Of a stretch of 10,504 nt of DNA, positions 1 through 5,790 are shown in pieces (positions within the stretch are counted from its first letter, which is position 1; each line of letters opens with the position of its first letter). Under the pieces are notes generated by a model. The model did not search any database and was not told where the DNA came from. It worked only from the letters and a program-made list of their open reading frames with translations. A program made the position numbers and the translations under genes. Origin of the DNA: Oscillospiraceae bacterium (GTDB lineage: Bacteria; Bacillota; Clostridia; Oscillospirales; Oscillospiraceae); contig JAEDJR010000060.1 of assembly GCA_016296235.1 (NCBI GenBank), positions 1 through 10,504 of the forward strand. The letters are read 5' to 3'.

Positions 1-49
1 GCTGCCCTGCGACGCGGCCATCGTGGCAATTTTGGACGAAAAAACCTAG
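1..49 (+). CDS. eutN: C-terminal end of EutN/CcmL-family microcompartment vertex protein (partial)
   Basis: Only the last 15 codons and the TAG stop (47-49) lie in the window. The frame starting at base 2 reads LPCDAAIVAILDEKT. The D-A-A-I-V-x-I-(V/L)-D pattern is the usual closing strand of EutN/CcmL proteins, the small pentameric proteins that cap the vertices of bacterial microcompartments. The gene sits 13 bases (28 to the first ATG) before eutH, and eutN-eutH order is common in Firmicute eut operons, which supports the call. The eutH ribosome binding site overlaps this stop codon, so the two are probably translated together. With so little sequence the name rests on the short motif plus the neighbour. 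Confidence 0.6.
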   Translation, partial: LPCDAAIVAILDEKT

Positions 50-55
50 GAGGTG
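48..55 (+). promoter_or_regulatory. Strong ribosome binding site of eutH (decides the start)
   Basis: AGGAGGTG matches the anti-Shine-Dalgarno sequence well and overlaps the stop of the preceding gene. It ends 7 bases before an in-frame ATC codon at 63-65 but 22 bases before the first in-frame ATG at 78. Normal spacing therefore points to the ATC, not the ATG. Confidence 0.7.
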
Positions 56-77
56 CGGGCATATCAGCGAGTTTATC

Positions 78-1130
78 ATGATTCTCATGGCGGTTTTCAT
101 GGTCCTGGGCGCTCTGGACCGGATCTTCGGCAGCAGGCTGGGCCTGGGCAAGGAGTTTGAAAACGGCATTCTGGCCTTCGGCTCCCTGGCCTTGTCCATG
201 CTGGGCATCATCTGTCTGGCGCCGGTGCTGGCCAATGTGCTGCGGCCGGTGGTGGTGCCGGTGTTTCGGGTATTCGGCGCAGACCCCGGCATGTTTCCCG
301 GCTCCATTCTGGCCTGTGACATGGGCGGCGCGCCTCTGGCCATGGAGCTGGCGGAAAACCGGGAGGCCGGTCTCTTCGGCGGCGTCATCATCGGCTCCAT
401 GCTGGGGGCCACCATCGTGTTTACCATTCCCGTGGCCCTGGGCATCATCCGTCAGGAGGACCGCAGATATCTGGCCCAGGGCGTGCTGGCGGGAATCATC
501 ACCATTCCCGTAGGGGCCTTTGCGGGCGGTCTGACTGCCGGTTTTTCCCTGATTATGGTGGTGCGGAACCTGGCGCCCATCGTGATTTTTGCCCTGCTCA
601 TCGCCCTGGGGCTCTGGAAGGCCGAAAACGCCATGATTAAAGGCTTCACAGTCTTTGGCTGGTTGGTGACGGCGGCCATCACCGTGGGGCTGGCGGCTGC
701 CATTGTGGAGGCTCTGACAGGCCTGACGGTGATTCCCGGCATGGCGCCGCTGTCCGAGGGTTATGAAATTGTGGGCAGCATCGCCATTGTCCTGGCAGGC
801 GCCTTTCCCCTGATCTACGTCATCACCAAGGTGTTCCAGAAGCCCCTTTTGAAGCTGGGCGGGCTGCTGGGAATGAACGACGTGGCGGCAGCAGGCATGG
901 TGGCCTCCCTGGCCAATTCCATCCCCATGTTCGGCATGATGGCGGACATGGACGATCGGGGCAAGGTGCTGAACGTGGCCTTTGCGGTCTCGGCGGCCTT
1001 TGTGTTCGGCGACCATCTGGGCTTCACGGCAGGCTACGCGCCGGCGCTGCTGGTGCCCATGATTGTGGCCAAGCTGGTGTCCGGCGTCACAGCCGTGGCG
1101 GTAGCCATGGTGCTGACCCGGCGGAAATAA
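78..1130 (+). CDS. eutH: Ethanolamine permease EutH
   Basis: EutH is an integral membrane protein that brings ethanolamine into the cell for breakdown by ethanolamine ammonia-lyase in the eut microcompartment pathway. The 350-residue reading (from ATG 78) is hydrophobic throughout, with about ten or eleven membrane segments. It carries stretches typical of the family: LAPVLANVLRPVV, ACDMGGAPLAMELA, GSMLGATIVFTIPVALGI, GVLAGIITIPVGAFAGGL, NDVAAAGMVASLANSIPMFG and FAVSAAFVFGDHLGF. These align well with the E. coli protein as I recall it. The N-terminus looks short when read from 78. Extending to an ATC at 63 adds five residues (read as MSEFI before MILMAVF), matches the length of known EutH N-termini and gives ideal spacing to the ribosome binding site at 48-55. 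Stop is TAA at 1128-1130, followed at once by a terminator hairpin, so this is the last gene of the eut operon. Confidence 0.95.
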   Translation: MILMAVFMVLGALDRIFGSRLGLGKEFENGILAFGSLALSMLGIICLAPVLANVLRPVVVPVFRVFGADPGMFPGSILACDMGGAPLAMELAENREAGLFGGVIIGSMLGATIVFTIPVALGIIRQEDRRYLAQGVLAGIITIPVGAFAGGLTAGFSLIMVVRNLAPIVIFALLIALGLWKAENAMIKGFTVFGWLVTAAITVGLAAAIVEALTGLTVIPGMAPLSEGYEIVGSIAIVLAGAFPLIYVITKVFQKPLLKLGGLLGMNDVAAAGMVASLANSIPMFGMMADMDDRGKVLNVAFAVSAAFVFGDHLGFTAGYAPALLVPMIVAKLVSGVTAVAVAMVLTRRK

Positions 1131-1170
1131 TCAGGCAGAGTCTTTCCGGAAGCGGGAAGACTCTGCCTGA
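1131..1170. terminator. Bidirectional terminator between eutH and spoIIR
   Basis: A perfect 14-bp inverted repeat (arms 1131-1144 and 1157-1170), extended by a G-T and two G-C pairs, closes on a small loop. It starts on the base after the eutH stop and lies 19 bases past the spoIIR stop on the other strand. T-runs are weak on both sides (TT then CC on +; TTATTT on -), but the position between convergent genes fits a shared terminator. Confidence 0.8.
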
Positions 1171-1189
1171 TTCCACCGGCATCTGCTTG

Positions 1190-1768
1190 TCAGAACAGCC
1201 ACACCTTCAAACGTTCCAGCAGCTCCAGGATCTTGAACTTCAAAACGTACCCGCCGCCGTCACCGGTAATCAGGCGAACCTCGTCCTGGGTAAAGCCGGC
1301 GGAGACTGCCGCCTCCTGCACGTCGGCCGCTGTGGCCCGGAAGCAGATGGACGGGAACGCCACGCACCACCAGTTATGGCCCTCCCCGGCTCCAATGGTC
1401 ACCCGCAGGCTCCGGTAGACCCCGGCAGGCAGGGCGAAGTTGTCATACAGCCGGGTGGGAAACCGCTCGTCCCACAGAGTAACCGTTACGGCATCGCCGC
1501 TGCCCTGCGCCCGCAGGCAGGTCCGGGCCGCCGCCTCGATTTGGGGCAAAGCGGTCTCCAGGTCCTCCGCTTCCAGTCCACGGGTTGCTGCCAGCACCGC
1601 GTCCCGCACCCGGAGCTTCAGGGCCTGGTCCTCCTCCGAATCGGAATTGGCCACCACATGGAGCCGCACCAGCTTCCCGGCCAGGGCCTGCTGCTCTCCC
1701 TGCAGGGCCGCAGCCGTGGCCGTCAATGCCGCCAGCAGGGCCAGAACCGCTAACATCGTCTTTTTCAT
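1190..1768 (-). CDS. spoIIR: Stage II sporulation protein R
   Basis: SpoIIR is the signal protein made in the forespore and secreted into the intermembrane space, where it triggers SpoIIGA to cleave pro-SigE and so switch on the mother-cell programme. The 192-residue product has an N-terminal signal or anchor segment (residues 2-22, MKK then a Leu/Ala-rich core). It also carries the family signatures RLHVVANSDSEEDQALKLRV (35-54), LPAGVYRSLRVTIGAGEGHN (113-132), with NWWCVAFPSICF continuing to 143, and a closing YVLKFKILELLE. Length is typical. Its ribosome binding site, GGTGAT five bases before ATG, lies inside the 3' arm of a long inverted repeat that ends in six T residues at the start codon. 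In B. subtilis spoIIR depends on SigF, and a candidate SigF promoter is present here. It lies downstream of ispE in the same direction, after a 181-nt gap. Confidence 0.95.
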   Translation of the reverse strand: MKKTMLAVLALLAALTATAAALQGEQQALAGKLVRLHVVANSDSEEDQALKLRVRDAVLAATRGLEAEDLETALPQIEAAARTCLRAQGSGDAVTVTLWDERFPTRLYDNFALPAGVYRSLRVTIGAGEGHNWWCVAFPSICFRATAADVQEAAVSAGFTQDEVRLITGDGGGYVLKFKILELLERLKVWLF

Positions 1769-1770
1769 AA

Positions 1771-1818
1771 AAAATCACCGTCCATACCATATATAAATAA
1801 AGTATGGACGGTGATTTT
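1771..1818 (-). promoter_or_regulatory. 17-bp inverted repeat with T-run over the spoIIR ribosome binding site
   Basis: Arms at 1771-1787 and 1802-1818 are perfect reverse complements, with a 14-base A/T-rich loop. Read on the - strand, RNA coming from ispE would form the stem and then meet six U residues immediately before the spoIIR AUG, as in an intrinsic terminator. The stem would also bury the GGUGAU ribosome binding site. RNA started from the candidate SigF promoter at 1800-1829 would begin in the loop and lack the 5' arm, leaving the site open. The repeat is seen directly; the insulator role is inference. Confidence 0.7.
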
Positions 1819-1829
1819 CGGTTTTAAAC
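1800..1829 (-). promoter_or_regulatory. Candidate SigF-type promoter of spoIIR
   Basis: On the - strand GTTTA (plus 1825-1829) is followed after exactly 15 bases by GTCCATACTT (plus 1800-1809). The recalled B. subtilis SigF consensus is GYWTA, about 15 bases, then GGNRANANTW. All five -35 bases match, and so do the strongly conserved G, A, A, T and W of the -10; the second G and the R do not. Expected start of RNA is near 1793. It is a short degenerate motif, so chance is possible. Confidence 0.45.
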
Positions 1830-1920
1830 AGGGAATGGGAGTTGGTATGGCACGCAGTTTTACCGACAGACCGGTACAATGGCAGTCCTGCAGCAACCCC
1901 CCGCCTCATTTCATTCGGCA

Positions 1921-1938
1921 CCCCCCTGATGAGGGGGG
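1921..1938. repeat. GC-only hairpin after ispE
   Basis: CCCCCCT-GATG-AGGGGGG forms a 7-bp stem with a 4-base loop, 12 bases past the ispE stop. No T-run follows on the - strand, so it is a stability or pausing element, or part of a dispersed intergenic repeat, rather than a classical terminator. The stretch 1819-1949 around it holds no gene; a further small hairpin (TACCG...CGGTA, 1861-1876) is the only other structure I see in it. Confidence 0.5.
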
Positions 1939-1949
1939 ACAAGGGCATC

Positions 1950-2807
1950 TCAATCGGTATTCCGGGACAGGTAGGTCTTGCACTTCTCCATGAGCTGCAT
2001 GCTGGCCATGGCGGCCATATCAAAGGCGTCGAACACGCCGAATATGGCGGAACCGGAGCCGGTCATGGCCGTACCCAGAGCGCCGCAGTCCTCCATGATG
2101 GAGCGGATCACCGTGATCTCCGGGTGGCTCCGGGCCACCAGGGGCTCCATGGCGTTGCGGACGCTGCCGGCCGTCCGGAGCAGATCCTGCTCCTCCAGGG
2201 CCTTCAGCATACCCGGCGTATCGGGGCGCCAGTCGCTGCCCTGCCGGTCAAATTCGGCAAACAGGGCCGGTGTGGACACGGAAAAGTCCGGCTTGGCGAT
2301 GCAGTAGAAGCACTGGGGCATGGGCGTCAACGGATTGACCTGCTCTCCCCTGCCCTTGACCATGGCCGTGCCGCCCATGACGCAGAAGGGTACGTCGCTG
2401 CCCACCTTTGCCCCCAATTGGGCCAGCTCCCACAGGGAGTAGGGCTCACCCTCGTGGCGGTTCAGGGCGCGAAGCACCGCAGCCGCGTCGGCGCTGCCTC
2501 CGCCCAGGCCCGCCTGGACGGGAATGCGCTTGGCGATGCGGATGGTCACGCCCCCGGGATCCTTGCCCAGGGTCTTGTAAAACACCCCCACGGCCTTCCA
2601 GGCCAGATTCTCCGAATCCGTGGGGATCTCCGGCCAGTCGCACTCCAGCTTCCAGTCCTCGCCGGTCTCCAGGTCAATTTCCACCTCGTCGCAGAGGGTG
2701 ATCTGCTGCATGACGGACTCCAGCTCATGATAGCCGTCCGGGCGCTTGCCCAGGATGTCCAGGGTCAAATTCAGTTTGGCGTATGCCTGCTCCTGCAATG
2801 TAATCAC
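1950..2807 (-). CDS. ispE: 4-diphosphocytidyl-2-C-methyl-D-erythritol kinase
   Basis: IspE is a cytoplasmic GHMP-family kinase. It phosphorylates the 2-hydroxyl of CDP-methylerythritol with ATP, the fourth step of the MEP route to isoprenoid precursors. The 285-residue product has the family order: the AYAKLNLTLDI start with the catalytic-region Lys11, DGYHELESVM (24-33), and the glycine-rich ATP loop PVQAGLGGGSADAAAVL (96-112). GSDVPF with the likely catalytic base Asp138 follows, then GTAMVKGRGE (146-155) and the C-terminal TGSGSAIFGVF (249-259). Length is normal. The start is GTG at 2805-2807, overlapping the TGA of the upstream DUF1015 gene by four bases (GTGA), a layout typical of translational coupling. 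It is third in the run from the promoter near 5390. Confidence 0.96.
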   Translation of the reverse strand: MITLQEQAYAKLNLTLDILGKRPDGYHELESVMQQITLCDEVEIDLETGEDWKLECDWPEIPTDSENLAWKAVGVFYKTLGKDPGGVTIRIAKRIPVQAGLGGGSADAAAVLRALNRHEGEPYSLWELAQLGAKVGSDVPFCVMGGTAMVKGRGEQVNPLTPMPQCFYCIAKPDFSVSTPALFAEFDRQGSDWRPDTPGMLKALEEQDLLRTAGSVRNAMEPLVARSHPEITVIRSIMEDCGALGTAMTGSGSAIFGVFDAFDMAAMASMQLMEKCKTYLSRNTD

Positions 2808-4042
2808 TTAATGGCGCGTCCTTCCAGATAGTATCGTTTTTCCCGGGCATGACCCATGGAGAAGGTCTTTCTCGGCAGAATCCCGTCGGCAATGACGCCG
2901 CGGAACAGCTGGCTCTTTTCCATGGCAGGCAGCAGGAAGCCGATGGCCCGATCCTGGGCCGCCAGCTGGCGCAGGTCGTCGTCGCCGTGGATGTAGTCGA
3001 TCTCACCGGCGTTGTCCTTGAGCCAGCCGTCCAGGAAGCCCTGCAGGGCGCCAACGGCCAGCTGGCTTCTGGACTTGTCCAGATACACCGTGCCGGAGCG
3101 GTCGCCGATGTACCAGGTCACGGGGAAGCCCTCCGGGACGCACCAGGCCTGCAGATCGGCCAGGAGCTTCTCCGGGTCGGTTTTCACGATGACCCGGTGG
3201 ATGGGTTCAAAGACCTGGGCCTCGTCGTGGATGTTCTCCAGCTCCACCAGAGCATAGCGGGCCGGGTGATTGCTGAGATCCTCGCCGGGATGGGCGGCCT
3301 TCAGCTCCTCGTAGCAGGACTTGGCCGTGGCCAGGGAGTGGTTGCCGTCGCCCACGGCGAACACCATGGGCACCCCGGGCAGGCCCTCGTATTTTTTGCC
3401 CACATTGGCAGTGTAGTCCGCCAGACGGGCCTCGAAGGCGTCCACGGCCTCCCCCTGCACCAGCCAGCCGGAAATATGACCGCCGCCCTCCATGAGGTCG
3501 AAGTCATAGAGCTTGGGCAGGCTGTCCTTCTGGGCGGCGATGGGCTCCAGCAGAACCTTGTCGTGGTCGTCGCAGAGCATCAGAATGTGGGGCAGCTCCA
3601 CGGGCGCATCCCGGCGAACCCGCATTCTCGGCGGAATGCGCTCCACCACGGTCTTCTCCGTGGCACGGATGGCGGACACAGAACCCACGGAATAATCATA
3701 GGCGTCCAGATCCACCATGCCCACCAGACCCTTGCGGATGGCGCCGCTCTCCAGGGTGCGCTCCACATAGACAAAGGACCGGGCATAGGTCTGGAACACG
3801 CCGGATTCCTGATACCGGGCCATGGTCTCGTTGATCAGAGCCGTGTGGGCAGCCTCCTGGGGCGTGCCCAGCTCTGCCTCGGGCAGGATCAGGTTGATGG
3901 TGGAGGGCGCGTCCCCCGCCGTCTCCCGCACCCGGTCCCAATAGGCCGGCTGGGAAGAAAACTGGTCGCAGGCGATGACCGCCCATTTTTCCATGGAATC
4001 CACCTTGGGCATCAGAATATCAGCGGGCAGGAATGCGTTCAT
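2804..4042 (-). CDS. DUF1015 family protein
   Basis: This 412-residue protein matches the widespread but uncharacterised DUF1015 family, a soluble cytoplasmic protein found in clostridia, thermotogae and others. Visible marks are an N-terminal stretch with WAVIACDQFSSQPAYW (20-35) and ARSFVYVERT (87-96). A central LMLCDDHDKVLLEPI (154-168) and the His-containing AVGDGNHSLATAK (229-241), the family's most recognisable motif, follow. Near the end comes FRGVIADGILPRKTFSMGH. I chose ATG 4040-4042 because an AAAGGGGA ribosome binding site lies 7 bases upstream; an in-frame TTG at 4058-4060 would place that site inside the coding region. It follows the phosphomutase gene by 23 bases and overlaps ispE by 4, so it is in the middle of a tight operon. 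Its biochemical role is unknown; a metabolic enzyme role beside its neighbours is only a guess. Confidence 0.9.
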   Translation of the reverse strand: MNAFLPADILMPKVDSMEKWAVIACDQFSSQPAYWDRVRETAGDAPSTINLILPEAELGTPQEAAHTALINETMARYQESGVFQTYARSFVYVERTLESGAIRKGLVGMVDLDAYDYSVGSVSAIRATEKTVVERIPPRMRVRRDAPVELPHILMLCDDHDKVLLEPIAAQKDSLPKLYDFDLMEGGGHISGWLVQGEAVDAFEARLADYTANVGKKYEGLPGVPMVFAVGDGNHSLATAKSCYEELKAAHPGEDLSNHPARYALVELENIHDEAQVFEPIHRVIVKTDPEKLLADLQAWCVPEGFPVTWYIGDRSGTVYLDKSRSQLAVGALQGFLDGWLKDNAGEIDYIHGDDDLRQLAAQDRAIGFLLPAMEKSQLFRGVIADGILPRKTFSMGHAREKRYYLEGRAIK

Positions 4043-4065
4043 GGTCAGTTCCCCTTTCAAAAATG

Positions 4066-5301
4066 TCAGGTTTTCTCAAACAGCAGGCCCATCAGGTCTG
4101 TGCCCTTGTCCACATAGGGGCCTTTTTCCCCGTTTTCCTCGGTATAGGACAGGCCGCAGGGCTGAGGCCGGGTGCTGTCGTAGATCAGGTAAGGTACCGG
4201 ATCCCCATCGTGGGTCCGGGAGGACATGAGGGTCTTGTGGTCGCTGAGCAGCAGCAGGCGGTAGTCCATGCCCTGCTCCTCCATCCAGGCCGTCAGCGGC
4301 GCCGCAATCAGGCTGTCCAGCTGACGGATGGCCAGGAGCTTGTCCCGCAGGCTGCCGTTGTGGGTGGCTTCGTCCGGCGCCTCCAGATGGACGCACAGGA
4401 ACTCATCCCCGGCCAGCAGGGCATCCTTGGCCGCCTGGAGCTTACCGGCGTAGTTGGTATCCACCTCGCCTGTGGCCCCCTCCACGGTGATCCGCTTCAG
4501 GCCCGTCAGGGCGCCGATGCCGTGAACCAGAGGCACCGCGCTGATGACCGAACCGGTATGGCCGTAGCGGGCCGCAAAGTCCGGCAGCTGCACCGCCGTG
4601 CCCTCCGCCCAGAACCAGATTCCGTTGGCAGGCTTCTTCCCGGCGGCCCGGCGGGCCTCATTGAGGGGCAGATGCTCCAGCTTCCGGTTGGCCAGCTCCA
4701 TCAGATTCCAGAGGATTTTGGCATTGTCATTGCCGCAGAAGGCATAGTCCCCGATCACCCGGCCCAGAATATCATGGGGCGGCTTCAGGACGATGCCTTG
4801 GATATCTCCGCCTTTCTGTACGGCCATATGGCGGAAAGACGGCGTGGGCCAGATGGTCATGCCGGCCGCATCCAGGGCCGCCCGGAATTCGGGATCCTCA
4901 CACAACTGCGTAATGATGGCAATGGAGGTCTCACCGTCAATGGAACCGGCGTTGTGCGAGAGGATTATTTTCCGTTCAAAGGGCTGGTCGCCGTCCTCCA
5001 GGCAGACCATATTGCACCGGTAGCTGGCGCAGCCGGGCTCCACCGGCACGCCGCAGCCGGCAGCCTCCAAGGGGCTACGGCCTGTGAAATACCGGCAGGG
5101 ATCACAGCCGAAGATGGACAGGATGGCCGTATCGCTGCCGGGCGGCATGGAGCGGGGCACGGTCCGGACACTGCCCAACCGGGATTTGGCGGCCAGGGCG
5201 TCAATGCAAGGCTTTTCCGCCGCCTGCAGCGGCGTTCTGCCGCCCAGTTCCGGCACGGGATTATCCGCCATGCCGTCACCGATCATCAGAATATATTTCA
5301 T
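4066..5301 (-). CDS. apgM: ApgM-type cofactor-independent phosphoglycerate mutase / proposed homoserine kinase
   Basis: A 411-residue member of the alkaline-phosphatase superfamily, archaeal-type phosphoglycerate mutase branch. Metal and catalytic sites are readable: IGDGMAD (Asp9), PPGSDTAILSIFGCDP with the presumed nucleophile Ser56, HLEAPDEATHNG (Asp310, His314), SDHKTL (Asp354, His355) and SRTHDGDPVPY (His364). Other signatures are SHNAGSIDGETS (115-126), GIWFWAEG (227-234) and ISAVPLVHGIGALTG (253-267). All core residues look intact. In Clostridia and Bacteroides close relatives are annotated as a proposed homoserine kinase of threonine synthesis, while archaeal relatives interconvert 3- and 2-phosphoglycerate; the sequence alone does not decide. 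I start at ATG 5299-5301 (MKYILMIGDGM), as in relatives. A GTG at 5308-5310 in frame is possible, and the ribosome binding site (AGAAAG) is weak for either. First gene of the run. Confidence 0.88.
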   Translation of the reverse strand: MKYILMIGDGMADNPVPELGGRTPLQAAEKPCIDALAAKSRLGSVRTVPRSMPPGSDTAILSIFGCDPCRYFTGRSPLEAAGCGVPVEPGCASYRCNMVCLEDGDQPFERKIILSHNAGSIDGETSIAIITQLCEDPEFRAALDAAGMTIWPTPSFRHMAVQKGGDIQGIVLKPPHDILGRVIGDYAFCGNDNAKILWNLMELANRKLEHLPLNEARRAAGKKPANGIWFWAEGTAVQLPDFAARYGHTGSVISAVPLVHGIGALTGLKRITVEGATGEVDTNYAGKLQAAKDALLAGDEFLCVHLEAPDEATHNGSLRDKLLAIRQLDSLIAAPLTAWMEEQGMDYRLLLLSDHKTLMSSRTHDGDPVPYLIYDSTRPQPCGLSYTEENGEKGPYVDKGTDLMGLLFEKT

Positions 5302-5322
5302 ACGCTTCACAGCTTTCTGATA

Positions 5323-5355
5323 CTAAAAATTTTTTGGATTTCAAAAATTTTTTAG
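5323..5355. repeat. A/T inverted repeat in the apgM leader
   Basis: Two 14-base blocks, each with five A then six T (5323-5336 and 5342-5355), are reverse complements at 13 of 14 positions with a 5-base gap. They also form direct AAAAATTTTTT repeats 18 bases apart. They lie between the -10 of the operon promoter and the start codon, so they are in the 5' leader. Function unknown: an RNA hairpin or a curved or protein-bound DNA site are both possible. Confidence 0.6.
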
Positions 5356-5363
5356 CCATCTTC

Positions 5364-5391
5364 ATTATATTGGATTTGACCAAAAAATCAA
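5364..5391 (-). promoter_or_regulatory. SigA-type promoter of the apgM-DUF1015-ispE run
   Basis: On the - strand TTGATT (plus 5386-5391), 16 bases, then a perfect TATAAT (plus 5364-5369). RNA would start near 5357, giving a leader of about 55 bases to the apgM ATG. The surroundings are much more A/T-rich than the genes. Confidence 0.75.
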
Positions 5392-5441
5392 ATCGTTTTT
5401 TCACTTTCAGCCTTTTTCATAAAGGGTGTTTTTGACTTTTG

Positions 5442-5447
5442 TATAAT
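5442..5447 (+). promoter_or_regulatory. Probable -10 element of the DUF378 gene
   Basis: A perfect TATAAT on the + strand, 61 bases before the DUF378 start. No good -35 lies 16-18 bases upstream; the nearby TTGACT (5432-5437) is only 4 bases away, too close to pair with it. The promoter call rests on the -10 and its position. Confidence 0.45.
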
Positions 5448-5508
5448 GCGCTTGAATTTGCGGATACTACCCGCAGGGAACAAACCCGAACGAATGGAGT
5501 TGATCGAT

Positions 5509-5703
5509 ATGGACACCGCAGCGCTGATCTTAACGATCATCGGCGCCATCAACTGGGGCCTGGTGGGCTTCGCAAAGTTCGACCTGGTTGCCTGGCTTTG
5601 CGGCGGGCAGACTGCCCTGATCAGCCGGATCATCTACGCCCTGGTGGGTCTGGCCGGTCTTTGGTGCATCACCCTGCTGTTCCGCAAGCATGAGGAGCAC
5701 TGA
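5509..5703 (+). CDS. DUF378 family small membrane protein (YuzA-like)
   Basis: A 64-residue protein beginning MDTAALILTIIGAINWGLVG, with the INWGLVGFAKFDLVAWLCG pattern and closing SRIIYALVGLAGLWCITLLF that define DUF378. Two membrane segments are clear (about 4-23 and 38-58), joined by a short polar turn, and the tail RKHEEH is charged. Function of the family is not known to me. The start at ATG 5509 has GGAG nine bases upstream (5496-5499); an ATG at 5494 in frame would overlap that site, and a longer reading from 5446 adds only non-conserved residues. It stands alone, divergent from the apgM operon and convergent with the Big_2 protein gene. Confidence 0.9.
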   Translation: MDTAALILTIIGAINWGLVGFAKFDLVAWLCGGQTALISRIIYALVGLAGLWCITLLFRKHEEH

Positions 5704-5713
5704 TCCGGCATCA

Positions 5714-5769
5714 TCTCATAATCATTCATTATGAGAATCCTTCGGGCGGGCATCCAGGCCCGCCCGAAG
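5714..5769. terminator. Double hairpin between convergent genes
   Basis: Two perfect inverted repeats follow the DUF378 stop. The first is 9 bp (arms 5714-5722 and 5728-5736, 5-base loop). The second is a GC-rich 12 bp (arms 5740-5751 and 5758-5769, 6-base loop). It ends 21 bases before the stop of the - strand gene, so it can serve both directions. There is no real T-run on either side, so efficiency cannot be judged. Confidence 0.6.
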
Positions 5770-5790
5770 CGCATCCATGCTGATTGCCGG

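Noticed and set aside
1187..1796. Several ORFs in other frames across spoIIR.
   Set aside because: SpoIIR motifs are unmistakable in the - strand frame; the others are low-complexity Arg, Pro or Ala shadows.
1842..5355. Three long + strand ORFs (1842-2831, 2849-4117, 4033-5355) antisense to ispE, DUF1015 and apgM.
   Set aside because: Same compositional effect as above; they overlap one another and recognised genes, have no ribosome binding sites and show no family motifs.
5432..5447. TTGACT plus TATAAT as a full promoter for the DUF378 gene.
   Set aside because: The boxes are only 4 bases apart, far below the 16-18 needed, so only the -10 is kept.
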